From Pseudoalteromonas piscicida (GTDB lineage Bacteria > Pseudomonadota > Gammaproteobacteria > Enterobacterales > Alteromonadaceae), in contig NZ_NKHF01000005.1 in the NCBI RefSeq assembly GCF_002744175.1, positions 1 through 50,372 on the forward strand: 50,372 nt of DNA, in the 5' to 3' direction. Positions 10,350 to 20,217 of this stretch are shown here, piece after piece. Below the pieces are notes generated by a model. It had not been told where the DNA came from and made no database searches. It worked only from the letters and a program-made list of their open reading frames with translations. The position numbers and the translations under genes are program-made. Positions within the stretch are counted from its first letter, which is position 1, and every line of letters starts with the position of its first letter.

Positions 10350-10387
10350 GTGAGCATTTGTATCTTGCCGAATTAAAATTATGCCCT

Positions 10388-10415
10388 ATCATACCAGACT
10401 CTTTGTTTCTGCAAA
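10388..10415 (-). promoter_or_regulatory. Likely secA promoter (extended -10)
   Basis: Minus strand: TG-G-TATGAT with the -10 at 10388-10393 and a -35-like TTTGCA at 10410-10415, spacer 16. It predicts a leader of about 165 nt. Confidence 0.45.
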
Positions 10416-10571
10416 CCTTATTGGGCAAATAATACCGAGTTCAATTGCAAGAAATCTTTGCTGTTAGGCGTAAGCGTACCGTTGCAAGTGATAAAGTTTA
10501 ATTGACACTTAAGTGCTAAGTGCCTTCAACAACAAATGTTGGTACTTTTGGATTTCTCAAAAACCAGTCTC

Positions 10572-10580
10572 TGTTATAAT
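10572..10580 (+). promoter_or_regulatory. Likely dciA promoter (extended -10)
   Basis: TG-T-TATAAT is a perfect extended -10. No good -35 is visible. It predicts a leader of about 205 nt before dciA, which contains the small ORF at 10669. Confidence 0.45.
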
Positions 10581-10668
10581 TAACGTTAGCGTCGGATAAC
10601 TTAGAAAGACTGAGAAACCACCATTATATCAATCCGCATTAATACCTGCTCAATTTGAGGGAGTAAAT

Positions 10669-10812
10669 TTGACGCTAACGGCGTTAAAAATTTCCTTGCC
10701 TCAAACAGATCACTTAATTAAGCGAATTGGTATGACAGCACATTCCGTATCTGTATTATTTCGATATGGCGGTTATTTTTTATTTTTCAACCTATGGGAA
10801 GTAAGTCATTGA
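10669..10812 (+). CDS. Possible 47-residue leader ORF overlapping dciA
   Basis: A TTG codon with a strong ribosome site (GAGGGAG, five bases upstream) opens a 47-codon frame. It is hydrophobic and aromatic in its second half (VLFRYGGYFLFFNLW) and ends in TGA at 10810-10812. The stop overlaps a TTG at 10809 that could be the true dciA start (TTGA). The frame is different from dciA, so it is not an N-terminal extension. I recognise no family. It could be a coupled leader peptide or chance. Confidence 0.35.
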   Translation: MTLTALKISLPQTDHLIKRIGMTAHSVSVLFRYGGYFLFFNLWEVSH

Positions 10813-11294
10813 CTAAAAATCGCTACAATCCAAAACCGCTAGATGAAGTGATGGGCGGATGGTCAGATAAACTCAATCAGTATGGTCAAAAAAGTGCACA
10901 GGCGGCTGAATTACAAGTTTGTCTTGAACAAACCTTAGGTCCTATTTTAAGTAAAAAATGCCGAGTAGCTCACTACCGTGAAGGAACATTAACCATAGAG
11001 GCCGCGTCCGCCACCTTAGCTACTCGCCTCAACTTTTTAAAGATGGATATCCTTAGCGCATTTAGAAAGGCAGGTATTCATGATTGTGCCTTGGTAAAAA
11101 TAACAACCAACCCAGAAGCACAACAGCGACTCAACAACAAAGTTGAGTCTCCCTCAGCTACCTATAAAGCGAATCGAAGTATGAGCCAAGCTACGGGGGA
11201 GCAATTGCTGGCTTTAGCACAGTCGGCCCCCCCTTCGCTTAAAGCCAAGTTAGAGAAACTAGCTAAACATGCAAATTCAACACAAAAAAAATGA
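10794..11294 (+). CDS. dciA: DciA, DUF721-family replicative-helicase loader
   Basis: A 166-residue DUF721 protein. In bacteria lacking DnaC/DnaI, DciA helps load the DnaB helicase at replication forks. The DUF721 core is visible around residues 35-110 (LGPILSKKCRV, LTIEAASATLATRLNFLK), followed by a Gln/Ser-rich tail ending in lysines. The gap between lpxC and secA is a common place for this gene. The ATG at 10794 lacks a ribosome site; a TTG at 10809 has GGGAAG seven bases upstream and overlaps the stop of the leader ORF. The protein may therefore start at residue 6. It converges on lpxC, with a shared terminator. Confidence 0.85.
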   Translation: MGSKSLTKNRYNPKPLDEVMGGWSDKLNQYGQKSAQAAELQVCLEQTLGPILSKKCRVAHYREGTLTIEAASATLATRLNFLKMDILSAFRKAGIHDCALVKITTNPEAQQRLNNKVESPSATYKANRSMSQATGEQLLALAQSAPPSLKAKLEKLAKHANSTQKK

Positions 11295-11314
11295 CGCCGC
11301 AGCGTCATTTTTTA
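11284..11314. terminator. Bidirectional terminator between dciA and lpxC
   Basis: ATGACGC-CGCA-GCGTCAT stem with an A-run before it and a T6 run after it; it can end transcription from both convergent genes. Confidence 0.85.
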
Positions 11315-11327
11315 TCAAATCATATTG

Positions 11328-12251
11328 TTAAGCAGTTGCGGTATTGATACCCGCTTCCATGCCCGGCGCAGGCATGCTGACTGGCTCTTCAAAGGTCGCC
11401 CATTCCCATGCCGACTCTGTCGCCATAATCTTACGCAACAACATGTTGTTAAGACCGTGGCCAGACTTGTAACATGAAATCTTTCCTAAAATGTTGTGAC
11501 CTGCCATAAACATGTCGCCCACACAGTCTAAGATTTTGTGTTTAACAAACTCGTCGGCATAACGAAGACCATCAGGATTTAAGACTTTAAACTGATCAAG
11601 TACCACAGCATTATCCATGCTACCACCTAAAGCTAGGTTGTTAGCATGCATATATTCGATATCTCGCATAAAACCAAAAGTACGCGCGCGACTGATTTCT
11701 TCAGTAAAGCTCTGCGCGGTAATGTCTAAACCAATGCGTTGACGGCTAGCGTTAATCGCTGGGTGATTAAAATCGATTTCAAAATCGATGTGGAAACCAT
11801 CATAAGGTTCTATTTCTGCCCACTTATCACCGTCTTCTACACGTACTTTTTCTTTAATACGGATAAAGCGTTTAGCAGCACTTTGCTCTTCTATTCCGCC
11901 TTTCTGAATTAAGTAGATAAATGGCAATGCACTGCCATCCATAATAGGCACTTCAGCGCTGTCTAACTCTACTATCAGGTTATCAATACCTAATGCAGCG
12001 ACAGCGGCGATTAAGTGCTCAGTCGTAGACAAGCGAACGCCATCTTTATTCGTTAAACACGTACACAGTTGCGTGTCGCCCACAGCTTCCGGTGTTGTTT
12101 CAAAATCAACAACAGGGTCAAGATCCACGCGGCGAAATACAACACCTGTATTCACACCAGCTGGTCGGAGAGTGATCGTAACCTTTTCACCTTTGTGTAA
12201 ACCTACACCTGTGGCTTTAACGACTTGTGCAATCGTACGTTGTTTAATCAT
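11328..12251 (-). CDS. lpxC: UDP-3-O-acyl-N-acetylglucosamine deacetylase LpxC
   Basis: A 307-residue zinc amidase that makes the committed step of lipid A synthesis. Family motifs seen: TTEHLIAA with a zinc His near residue 78, and [15 protein letters not shown] followed by SGHGLNN near 236-267, which hold the remaining zinc and catalytic residues. It is the last gene of the dcw block, in the usual position after ftsZ. It has its own promoter at 12286-12314, so it can be expressed apart from the cell-division genes. Confidence 0.96.
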   Translation of the reverse strand: MIKQRTIAQVVKATGVGLHKGEKVTITLRPAGVNTGVVFRRVDLDPVVDFETTPEAVGDTQLCTCLTNKDGVRLSTTEHLIAAVAALGIDNLIVELDSAEVPIMDGSALPFIYLIQKGGIEEQSAAKRFIRIKEKVRVEDGDKWAEIEPYDGFHIDFEIDFNHPAINASRQRIGLDITAQSFTEEISRARTFGFMRDIEYMHANNLALGGSMDNAVVLDQFKVLNPDGLRYADEFVKHKILDCVGDMFMAGHNILGKISCYKSGHGLNNMLLRKIMATESAWEWATFEEPVSMPAPGMEAGINTATA

Positions 12252-12285
12252 AGATTCGCCCGCTTAAATTTCAGATAGGCGGCGG

Positions 12286-12314
12286 AGTATAACACAGTTC
12301 CGCCAAACTGCCAA
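12286..12314 (-). promoter_or_regulatory. lpxC promoter
   Basis: Minus strand TTGGCA (12309-12314), 17-bp spacer, TATACT (12286-12291), with the -10 extended by TG-T. It lies in the ftsZ-lpxC gap about 35 bp from the lpxC start. Confidence 0.65.
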
Positions 12315-12339
12315 TCACTGTTTAATTTTTATACCAACT

Positions 12340-13590
12340 TTAGTCTGACTGCTTACGTAAAAAAGCCGGAATATCGAAGTAGTCACCTTTTTCTTTATTC
12401 TCGTTGCCCTTGGTGTTCGTCGAACTGCTAGACGATTGAGGCTTTTGCTCCTGCACTTGCTGTTGTGGTGCAGATGCCTCTGCCGGCTGTTCAGGCTCAG
12501 TCGATGACGTTTGCGGCTGAGTAAAGCTTGGTACGTACATGCTCGTTTGTGAGCTTGATTGTGTACCACTTACCGCATCCGAACCTGACGCTTGCTTAAA
12601 GCCGTTGTCGACAATGCCGAACTGAGGACGACGATCACCACCAAGACCAGTTGCAACAACTGTAACTCTGAGTTCTTCGCTCATTTCAGGATCAATCACC
12701 GCGCCTACCACAACTGTGGCGTTTTCAGACGCTAGCGCTTTAACATGATTACCAACGACTTCAAACTCCTCGATAGTAATGTCCATGCCAGCTGTGATGT
12801 TGACTAAGATACCTTTTGCACCGGTTAAATCTACATCTTCCAACAGCGGGCTAGAAATCGCGGCTTCTGCTGCTTCTTGCGCTCTGTCAGGACCTGTAGC
12901 TGAGGCGGTTCCCATCATTGCGGTACCCATTGCAGACATCACGGTTCTTACGTCTGCAAAGTCAACGTTGATTAGGCCCGAACGGGTGATCAACTCGGCG
13001 ATACCTTGTACCGCACCATAAAGCACGTCATTCGCTTTAGCGAAGGCATCTAGCAGTGTAGTCCCTTTACCAAGAACTTTAAGCAATTTGTTGTTCGGAA
13101 TTGTAATAAGTGAATCTACAATTTCTGACAACTCAGCAATGCCTTGCTCTGCTGCAGCCATACGCTTTTTGCCTTCAAGGTCAAATGGGCGTGTAACCAC
13201 AGCAACGGTCAGAATGCCTAGCTCTTTTGCAGCGCGAGCAACCACAGGTGCAGCACCGGTGCCAGTACCACCACCCATACCTGCGGCGATAAATACCATA
13301 TCAGCACCTTCTAGGCTGCTTTTGATCGTTTCAAGGTCTTCTTCGGCTGCACTTTTACCCACTTCAGGGTTTGCGCCAGCACCTAAACCAGAAGTAATTT
13401 GCGTGCCAAGTTGCACTGTGACGTCTGCTGATGAACGACGCAATGCTTGTGCATCGGTATTCGCAACAATAAAACGTACACCTTCAATTTCTTGATTCAC
13501 CATGTGTTCTACGGCATTACCACCGCCGCCGCCCACACCGATGACTTTAATGACAGCTTCTTCGCTGTGCTGTTCCATAATATCAAACAT
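12340..13590 (-). CDS. ftsZ: Cell-division GTPase FtsZ
   Basis: The tubulin homologue that polymerises into the Z ring. The nucleotide-binding motif [10 protein letters not shown] and the [12 protein letters not shown]-terminus are intact. A variable Gln/Ser/Pro-rich linker leads to the conserved C-terminal peptide DIPAFLRKQ that binds FtsA and ZipA. I chose the ATG at 13590 (416 residues), which has GGAG seven bases upstream; the in-frame GTG at 13596 would lie only one base from that site. It follows ftsA by 21 bp. Confidence 0.97.
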   Translation of the reverse strand: MFDIMEQHSEEAVIKVIGVGGGGGNAVEHMVNQEIEGVRFIVANTDAQALRRSSADVTVQLGTQITSGLGAGANPEVGKSAAEEDLETIKSSLEGADMVFIAAGMGGGTGTGAAPVVARAAKELGILTVAVVTRPFDLEGKKRMAAAEQGIAELSEIVDSLITIPNNKLLKVLGKGTTLLDAFAKANDVLYGAVQGIAELITRSGLINVDFADVRTVMSAMGTAMMGTASATGPDRAQEAAEAAISSPLLEDVDLTGAKGILVNITAGMDITIEEFEVVGNHVKALASENATVVVGAVIDPEMSEELRVTVVATGLGGDRRPQFGIVDNGFKQASGSDAVSGTQSSSQTSMYVPSFTQPQTSSTEPEQPAEASAPQQQVQEQKPQSSSSSTNTKGNENKEKGDYFDIPAFLRKQSD

Positions 13591-13611
13591 CTTCACTCTC
13601 CGACTTGAGTT

Positions 13612-14844
13612 TTAAAACTCGCCTTGGAACCACTTTGTAACACGGTTCCACCAACTCCCCTCTGCATCTGCTTTCGACTTCTGTGCATTCATCGATTGCA
13701 GCGTTCGGCCATATTGTAACAAACCTACCGCTGTTGCATATGCAGGGTCATCCACATAATCTGTTAGTCCTTTAATACCAATCGGCTTACCTATTCTGAC
13801 TGGCATTTGGAATATATCTTCAGCTACTTCCTGTGCGCCTTGCATTTTGGCGCTACCGCCGGTGATCACAAGACCTGCGGCTATTTGATCTTCAAAGCCT
13901 GAACGGCGAATCTCTTCTTGTGCCAGTTCAAATAGCTCTCTAAATCTGGGCTCAACGACTTCAGATAATGTATGACGAGACATTACCCGTGCAGGTCGTC
14001 CACCTACGCTTGGAACTTCAATAGTTTCTTCGCTGGATGCCATTTGGCTCGATGCGAAGGCATATTGTACTTTCAAGGACTCGGCATGCGAAATAGGCGT
14101 TCTAAATATTTTTGCAATATCCCCAGTAACTTGGTTTCCAGCAACTGGAATAACAGCAGTATGACGCAGAGCACCATTCACATAAATCGCGATATCCATG
14201 GTGCCGCCGCCAATATCTAACACCGCAACACCCAGCTCTTTTTCATCTGCGGTCAATACCGAGTAACAAGATGCCAGCGCATTAAACGTCAGTTGATCCA
14301 CTTGTAAGCCACAGCGTTCAACACACTTTTCAATATTCTTGGCCATATCATTTGAACACGTAATAATATGGGCCTTTGCCTCCATTCGAACACCACTCAT
14401 GCCAAGTGGGTTTTTAATTCCCTCCTGCATGTCAATGCTATATTCTTGGGGCAATGAGTGCAGCATTTTGCGCTCAGCTGACATAGGTACTGAGCGAGCG
14501 ATGTGGATCACGTTAGCAATATCATCGTCTGTCACTTCGGCGTTATTGATTGCTACTACGCCGCTTTCATTTTGGCATTGAATATGTTTGCCTGAAATAC
14601 CTAGATACACAGAACTAATTCGACAATCAGCCATCAACTCAGCTTCGTCTAAAGCACGCTTGATAGACTCAGAAACTAGGTCTAAATCATTGACCCCGCC
14701 TTTATCCATCCCGTGAGAATCTTGGCGTCCAACACCGACAATACTAAGTTGATTGTCCACAGTGATCTCCCCAACTGTGGCGACGACCTTTGATGTGCCT
14801 ACATCCAATCCAATCACTAAGTTTCTTTCTGCCGACTTTGTCAT
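13612..14844 (-). CDS. ftsA: Cell-division actin-like protein FtsA
   Basis: A 410-residue actin-fold protein that ties FtsZ filaments to the membrane and recruits later divisome proteins. The phosphate-binding motif GLDVGTSKV is at residues 13-21 and DIGGGTMD near 210. The C-terminal amphipathic helix SWWNRVTKWFQGEF is the membrane anchor. The start overlaps the ftsQ stop as ATGA, indicating translational coupling. Confidence 0.96.
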   Translation of the reverse strand: MTKSAERNLVIGLDVGTSKVVATVGEITVDNQLSIVGVGRQDSHGMDKGGVNDLDLVSESIKRALDEAELMADCRISSVYLGISGKHIQCQNESGVVAINNAEVTDDDIANVIHIARSVPMSAERKMLHSLPQEYSIDMQEGIKNPLGMSGVRMEAKAHIITCSNDMAKNIEKCVERCGLQVDQLTFNALASCYSVLTADEKELGVAVLDIGGGTMDIAIYVNGALRHTAVIPVAGNQVTGDIAKIFRTPISHAESLKVQYAFASSQMASSEETIEVPSVGGRPARVMSRHTLSEVVEPRFRELFELAQEEIRRSGFEDQIAAGLVITGGSAKMQGAQEVAEDIFQMPVRIGKPIGIKGLTDYVDDPAYATAVGLLQYGRTLQSMNAQKSKADAEGSWWNRVTKWFQGEF

Positions 14845-15626
14845 GCTTCACTCTTGTTATTTTGTTGTTCTTTCTGTGCAGCGGGTTCTTTCCAACTCAC
14901 TGCCAGTCCCGTGTCGTACCGCAAATCAATCACGTCGATCACTTTACCTTCAGGGCGCTCCATACGAGGGTAGACATCAATAAAGCGCTGTACTCGCTTG
15001 GCTTTATCTTCACGCCCCAAATTTAAGCGGATCCCGTTATCCAACCACAACTGCCAAGCAAACCGTTCAGAAAGCGCTAAACTCTCTAACGTAAACTGAT
15101 TCACGGCCAGCAGGGCTCTAAACTGCTTAAATGTGTGCCATGCTTCTTCAGCACTCCCCTCCGGACCATACAGTTCAGGCAGGCCTTCGGGTAACTTGTT
15201 ACTTATTGCTTGAAATACTTCACCATCATTATTTAACAGCAAATCACTATTCCAATGCGCAACCGGCTTATGTTCCACAACATATACCTGCAGTGTATCC
15301 GGCCATTGCTTTCTCACTGAAACGGTCGCAATCCAAGGCAGTGACTTGACTGCCTCATGAACGGCTTTTACATCCAGCTTAAAAAAACTATTCAAGTCTG
15401 CGGTTTTTATCGCCGCGACAATATCATCTTCACTGGTGAAATAAGGCTTACCGAGCACCTTTAGCGTTTTAATTTGTGCATCATGATGTGCAACTAACCA
15501 ATCGCTAACCCAGTATGTTCCTCTCACTAAAGTAAAAATAACTGCAAAGAAGAAGGTAAGTCCCCAAAAAAGGGGCCAGTTCACTTTCGAACTAATAGCC
15601 TTCACCCTTGCCAAAAATGTTCGCAT
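14841..15626 (-). CDS. ftsQ: Cell-division protein FtsQ
   Basis: A bitopic inner-membrane protein with a short cytoplasmic tail, one membrane segment (about residues 18-37, LFWGLTFFFAVIFTLV), then a periplasmic POTRA domain and a beta domain; it links the early and late divisome. The longest frame starts at a TTG (15656) inside ddl with no ribosome site. The ATG at 15626 lies one base after the ddl stop, with GGAG 13 bases upstream. I prefer it, giving 261 residues. Confidence 0.9.
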   Translation of the reverse strand: MRTFLARVKAISSKVNWPLFWGLTFFFAVIFTLVRGTYWVSDWLVAHHDAQIKTLKVLGKPYFTSEDDIVAAIKTADLNSFFKLDVKAVHEAVKSLPWIATVSVRKQWPDTLQVYVVEHKPVAHWNSDLLLNNDGEVFQAISNKLPEGLPELYGPEGSAEEAWHTFKQFRALLAVNQFTLESLALSERFAWQLWLDNGIRLNLGREDKAKRVQRFIDVYPRMERPEGKVIDVIDLRYDTGLAVSWKEPAAQKEQQNNKSEA

Positions 15627-15627
15627 A

Positions 15628-16539
15628 TTAAAGGGTTTGCTCCAAAATGCGAACAACTAATTGTTCAAAACTTACACCCGTTGCTTTTGCAGCCATTGGC
15701 ACCAAGGACTTTTCAGTCATCCCAGGGACAGTATTCACCTCCAATAAATAGAAGTGTCCCTGCTCATCTTGCATGGCATCAACTCGACCCCAGCCAGTCG
15801 CGCCAACTAATTCAAAAGCATGTTTTGCCATCACTTGCAGTTGTTCAGTATGCGCTGCGCTAATGTCCGCTGGGCAATAGTACTGAGTACTATTAACCTG
15901 ATACTTGGCTTCATAATCGTAAAAACCACGTGGTGTACGCATTTCAATAACAGGGAGCGCATCTTTGCCTAACATAGACACTGTGAATTCACGACCGGTG
16001 ATCCATTGCTCAACCAAAACCTGATCGTCAAACTTAAATGCATTATTTAACGCCTCAGTTAGGCTTTCTTCGCTATCTGCTTGTGCCATGCCGATACTTG
16101 AGCCTTCATGACTAGGCTTAACCATCACTTTGCCAAATTGGGTTATTAATGCCTTAGCATCAAATCCCGCTTCTTTGCTGACAACGGCATAAGGCGCGGT
16201 GCTTAATTTGGCCGATTGAAATAAGTGTTTACAGCGCACTTTATCCATCGCCAACGCGCTACCTAATACACCACTACCTGTATAGGGGATCCCCATAAAC
16301 TCAAGCGCCCCTTGAATGGTGCCATCTTCACCACCACGACCGTGCAGTGCAATGAATACGCGCTCAACACCTAGGTCTTTTAGTTCCCACAAATTGCGCT
16401 CTGCCGGATCAAAAGCAATCGCATCAACGCCTTGGCTAATAAAAGCATTCAATACTGCATGACCAGATTTAAGCGAAACCTCACGCTCTGCTGAACTACC
16501 GCCAAGTAATACGGCTACTTTTCCAAACTGACTGCTCAT
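15628..16539 (-). CDS. ddl: D-alanine--D-alanine ligase
   Basis: A 303-residue ATP-grasp ligase making the D-Ala-D-Ala end of the peptidoglycan precursor. Seen: the N-terminal [11 protein letters not shown] signature and the C-terminal [10 protein letters not shown] motif carrying metal and substrate ligands. Size fits the DdlB type located in dcw clusters. It overlaps murC as ATGA. Confidence 0.96.
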   Translation of the reverse strand: MSSQFGKVAVLLGGSSAEREVSLKSGHAVLNAFISQGVDAIAFDPAERNLWELKDLGVERVFIALHGRGGEDGTIQGALEFMGIPYTGSGVLGSALAMDKVRCKHLFQSAKLSTAPYAVVSKEAGFDAKALITQFGKVMVKPSHEGSSIGMAQADSEESLTEALNNAFKFDDQVLVEQWITGREFTVSMLGKDALPVIEMRTPRGFYDYEAKYQVNSTQYYCPADISAAHTEQLQVMAKHAFELVGATGWGRVDAMQDEQGHFYLLEVNTVPGMTEKSLVPMAAKATGVSFEQLVVRILEQTL

Positions 16540-17969
16540 AACTTACTCTGTTTTAACTGCTCAATAGATAGCCCAGTTGCGGCTAACTGCTTAACGATTT
16601 GGCCGATATTCCCCGCCCCTTGCGTCAACACTAAATCACCATCTTGCAACGTAGTTGCCAATACCTTAGCAAGCTCTGCATGGTCGCTAATATGAATGGG
16701 TTCAACACCACGTTGACGTAGGCTGCGACACAAACTTTTACTGTCAGCACCAACAATAGGTGCTTCGCCTGCACTATATACATCTAACAGCAGTAGTTTA
16801 TCAACATCACACAGCACTTTTACGAAATCTTCATATAAGTCTCGCGTACGGCTGTAACGGTGTGGTTGATAAATCATAACCAAGCGCTTATCTGGCCAAC
16901 CTGATTTTGCAGCTTCAATTGTCATCGCGACTTCAGATGGGTGGTGTCCATAGTCATCAACCAGCATCACCTCACCTACTTCATTGCTGAATGCACCATA
17001 ATGCTGAAAACGACGGCCTACACCTTCAAAACTCGCCAGTGCTTGATAAATCGCCTCATTTTCAATGTTGTGATCTTTGGCAACTGCAATCGACGCTACC
17101 GCATTCAGCGCGTTGTGCTTGCCGGGCATATTCAACGTTACTTCAAGTACTTCACCGTCTTTAGTTCTGACTTTAAAATGCGACTCACTTTGCGTTTGTT
17201 TGAAGTCCAGCAATTGATAATCCGCATCATTGGCTTCGCCATAAGTGATCGTTGGTCTTGCAAAACGTGGCAATAACTCTCTGACCACTGGTGAATCAAT
17301 ACATACCACCGCTAGGCCATAAAACGGTAAGTTATGGATAAACTCGATATAGGTGTCTTTCATTTTTTCAAAGTCACCGTCGTAAGTATCCATATGATCT
17401 TCTTCGATGTTCGTCACCACCGACACCATAGGCTGCAAGTGCAAAAATGAGGCGTCGCTTTCGTCCGCTTCCGCTATCAGATACTCGCTACTTCCTACTT
17501 TGGCGTTACTACCAGCACTATTTAATAGACCACCGATAATAAAGGTTGGATCTAGCTCCGCTTTAGCGAAAATGCTGGCAATCAAACTCGTCGTTGTGGT
17601 TTTCCCGTGGGTTCCTGCCACCGCAATACCATGACGAAAACGCATCAGCTCTGCGAGCATTTCCGCGCGACGCACTATCGGTGTTCGATTTGCTTTGGCT
17701 GTTTGGATCTCTGGGTTTTGCTCATTGATGGCACTAGATACCACAACCACATCAGCGGTTTTTACATTTTCTGCTTGGTGGCCGATAAAAATCTCCGCCC
17801 CCATGTTACTTAAACGTTCGGTCATCGCGCTTTTGGCAATGTCAGAGCCGGTAATTCGGTAACCTTCAAAGGCCAGTACTTCCGCAATGCCACCCATACC
17901 TGCACCACCAATTCCAATAAAATGGATGGTGTTGATACGTCGCATTGCTCTTCTGCTTGAAGCTTCCAT
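16536..17969 (-). CDS. murC: UDP-N-acetylmuramate--L-alanine ligase MurC
   Basis: A 477-residue cytoplasmic Mur ligase adding L-Ala to UDP-MurNAc. Seen: the N-terminal UDP-binding motif [12 protein letters not shown], the ATP loop [10 protein letters not shown] near residue 123, and the central [14 protein letters not shown] lies about seven bases before the ATG. It is separated from murG by 8 bp. Confidence 0.97.
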   Translation of the reverse strand: MEASSRRAMRRINTIHFIGIGGAGMGGIAEVLAFEGYRITGSDIAKSAMTERLSNMGAEIFIGHQAENVKTADVVVVSSAINEQNPEIQTAKANRTPIVRRAEMLAELMRFRHGIAVAGTHGKTTTTSLIASIFAKAELDPTFIIGGLLNSAGSNAKVGSSEYLIAEADESDASFLHLQPMVSVVTNIEEDHMDTYDGDFEKMKDTYIEFIHNLPFYGLAVVCIDSPVVRELLPRFARPTITYGEANDADYQLLDFKQTQSESHFKVRTKDGEVLEVTLNMPGKHNALNAVASIAVAKDHNIENEAIYQALASFEGVGRRFQHYGAFSNEVGEVMLVDDYGHHPSEVAMTIEAAKSGWPDKRLVMIYQPHRYSRTRDLYEDFVKVLCDVDKLLLLDVYSAGEAPIVGADSKSLCRSLRQRGVEPIHISDHAELAKVLATTLQDGDLVLTQGAGNIGQIVKQLAATGLSIEQLKQSKL

Positions 17970-17977
17970 TTAAAATC

Positions 17978-19045
17978 CTAATTCGATAATTCTGTACAAA
18001 CTTGGGCAACTTTAGCCGTTGCCTCCGACTTACCGCATTGTCTCGCTTTAGTTGCCATCTGTGCAATTTTTTGCGGCTCAGTCACTAACGGCAGTAGCAT
18101 CTGCATGAGAGCTTCAGCATTCAAGGCTGATTGCTGAACTAACTGTGCAGCACCGGCTGAGACCAAAAACTGAGCATTGGCTGTTTGATGGTCGTCAACA
18201 GCATGGGGGAACGGCACAAAAATTGCCATTTTCCCAGCAGCCGCAATTTCACTCACGGTTAACGCACCTGCACGGCAAATGACAATATCTGACCAAGCGT
18301 ATGCGGCGTCCATATCATGAATGAACTCGCTGACCTCAGCATTAACACCGGCATTTTCATAGCGCTGCTGCACATCATGATGGTTATTTTTGCCACTTTG
18401 ATGACGAACTGCCAGCGATAAATTACCAGCTTGTTGCTGCAACTTCATCAGCCCTTCAGGCACCACGTCATTGAGTGCTTTTGCGCCGAGCGAGCCACCT
18501 ACAATGAGTATATTCAGTGGCACCGAAGGCGACTTCTCGGTGATTTCTGCCACACTGGCTCTAACCGGATTGCCCACCACGTCGGCAAGCTCTTCACTAA
18601 ATGCCCCCGGAAACCCAGCCAATACTTTGTTGGCAATTTTGGCCAGTAGCTTGTTGCTCATGCCTGCAACGGCATTTTGTTCGTGGATAACCAAAGGGAT
18701 CCCAAGCAGCTTTGCCGCTACGCCAACAGGACCGGTGACGTATCCTCCCATTGCCAACACGACATCGGGTTTACGTTGCTTAAGTATGCGTTTAGCCGCA
18801 AGTATCGCGGTTATCACCATAAATGGCGCGGTAACTAGGCGTTTAATGCCATTACCACGAACCCCTTTCATCGCAATAAAATCTATTTCGAAACCGTAAC
18901 GAGGCACTACATCGGCTTCCATTCTATCGGCAGTACCCACCCAACTGACTTGCCAAGCCTGTTGCTGTAAAAACTGAGCCACTGCAATACCTGGGAATAT
19001 ATGCCCACCTGTACCGCCCGCGACCACTAGAAGACGCTTTGTCAT
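17978..19045 (-). CDS. murG: Lipid II synthase (GlcNAc transferase) MurG
   Basis: A 355-residue GT-B glycosyltransferase that adds GlcNAc to lipid I at the inner face of the membrane. Seen: the N-terminal GGTGGHIFPG donor/acceptor loop, IHEQNAVAG, and the C-terminal domain with GGSLGAKALND. A strong ribosome site (GGAGG) precedes the ATG, which overlaps the ftsW stop as ATGA. Confidence 0.97.
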   Translation of the reverse strand: MTKRLLVVAGGTGGHIFPGIAVAQFLQQQAWQVSWVGTADRMEADVVPRYGFEIDFIAMKGVRGNGIKRLVTAPFMVITAILAAKRILKQRKPDVVLAMGGYVTGPVGVAAKLLGIPLVIHEQNAVAGMSNKLLAKIANKVLAGFPGAFSEELADVVGNPVRASVAEITEKSPSVPLNILIVGGSLGAKALNDVVPEGLMKLQQQAGNLSLAVRHQSGKNNHHDVQQRYENAGVNAEVSEFIHDMDAAYAWSDIVICRAGALTVSEIAAAGKMAIFVPFPHAVDDHQTANAQFLVSAGAAQLVQQSALNAEALMQMLLPLVTEPQKIAQMATKARQCGKSEATAKVAQVCTELSN

Positions 19046-20217
19046 CGTCTACCTCCACGGGATGTTGCTTGTCTTGTAGACATTTTAGTTTCAAAATCAA
19101 TGCGCTGTAGAATACCAGCCGCGATTGTCATGACCCATAGACTTGACCCACCATAAGACACAAACGGCAGCGTGAGACCTTTTGTTGGCAAAATACCTGC
19201 ACTGGCGCCAATATTCACAACCGCTTGAAACGCGAACCAAATACCAATACCAAGCGCAAAGTATCCTTCATATTCTTTGTTGGCTTTCAACGCCTTTTGG
19301 CCGATAAATAGTGCCCGAGTGACTAACACGCCCAATAAAATAATGATGCTAAACACCCCAATAAAACCGAGCTCTTCAGCAATTACCGCAAAAATAAAGT
19401 CATTATGTGCCTCAGGCAAATACTGTAATTTTTGAATGCTGTTGCCTAAACCTTGACCGAACCAGCCACCTTGACCATATGCCATCAATGACTGGACTAA
19501 TTGATAGCCCGCGCCAAATGGATCTTCCCAAGGGTTTAAAAAGCCCACCACACGTTTCATTCGGTAAGGCTCAATAATAATCAGCAGCACAACCAAAGAA
19601 ACCCCAGTTAGCATTAAGGTAAAGAATTGCCAAAGCTTTGCGCCAGCTAAAAACAACAGCCCCACGGTTGTCACGAACATCACGACAACGGTTCCTAAGT
19701 CAGGCTGCATCAAAATTAAAAACGCATAGGCTGCAAACACCACCATAGGTTTTGCGAACCCCTTAATGTTTTCTTGTACTTCCTCGCGCTTACGTACCAA
19801 ATAGCCTGCAATATAACTAAAGAAGAACAGTTTAGATGCTTCTGCAACCTGAAGGCCAAAAGGCCCTAGCGGGATCCAGCGCCTTGCACCATTCACTTCT
19901 CGGCCAATAATCAGTACCGCCACTAACAATACCAAACCAAAAAGCAGCAAATATGGATTACTACGTTTCCACCATGTCATCGGAATATTGGTGGCGAACC
20001 AAAACAGAATAAATGCACCTACCAAGAAGATCAGATGACGGATAGTAAAGTGCAGAGGATTGTCGAATAACCGCTCTGCAACCGGCATAGAAGCACTTGT
20101 CACCATCACGAACCCCACTCCAATAAGCATCAACATGCAGTACATTAACGGCACGTCAAATAAGCTTTCGGACTGGCGAGGCGTCAACGCCTCTGTGATG
20201 TTCGCAACATTAATCAA
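19042..20217 (-). CDS. ftsW: SEDS glycan polymerase FtsW
   Basis: A 391-residue polytopic septal peptidoglycan polymerase partnered with FtsI. About ten hydrophobic segments; SEDS signature around PEAHNDFIFAVIAEELG and the PFVSYGGSS motif near the end. The start is TTG (20217) with GAGG seven bases upstream, overlapping the murD stop as TTGA; no ATG lies near it. Confidence 0.95.
   Translation of the reverse strand: MINVANITEALTPRQSESLFDVPLMYCMLMLIGVGFVMVTSASMPVAERLFDNPLHFTIRHLIFLVGAFILFWFATNIPMTWWKRSNPYLLLFGLVLLVAVLIIGREVNGARRWIPLGPFGLQVAEASKLFFFSYIAGYLVRKREEVQENIKGFAKPMVVFAAYAFLILMQPDLGTVVVMFVTTVGLLFLAGAKLWQFFTLMLTGVSLVVLLIIIEPYRMKRVVGFLNPWEDPFGAGYQLVQSLMAYGQGGWFGQGLGNSIQKLQYLPEAHNDFIFAVIAEELGFIGVFSIIILLGVLVTRALFIGQKALKANKEYEGYFALGIGIWFAFQAVVNIGASAGILPTKGLTLPFVSYGGSSLWVMTIAAGILQRIDFETKMSTRQATSRGGRR

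Noticed and set aside
10259..10357. 32-codon minus-strand frame in the secA leader as a SecM equivalent
   Set aside because: No ribosome site, no signal peptide and no arrest-like motif; kept only as a remark in the secA leader finding.
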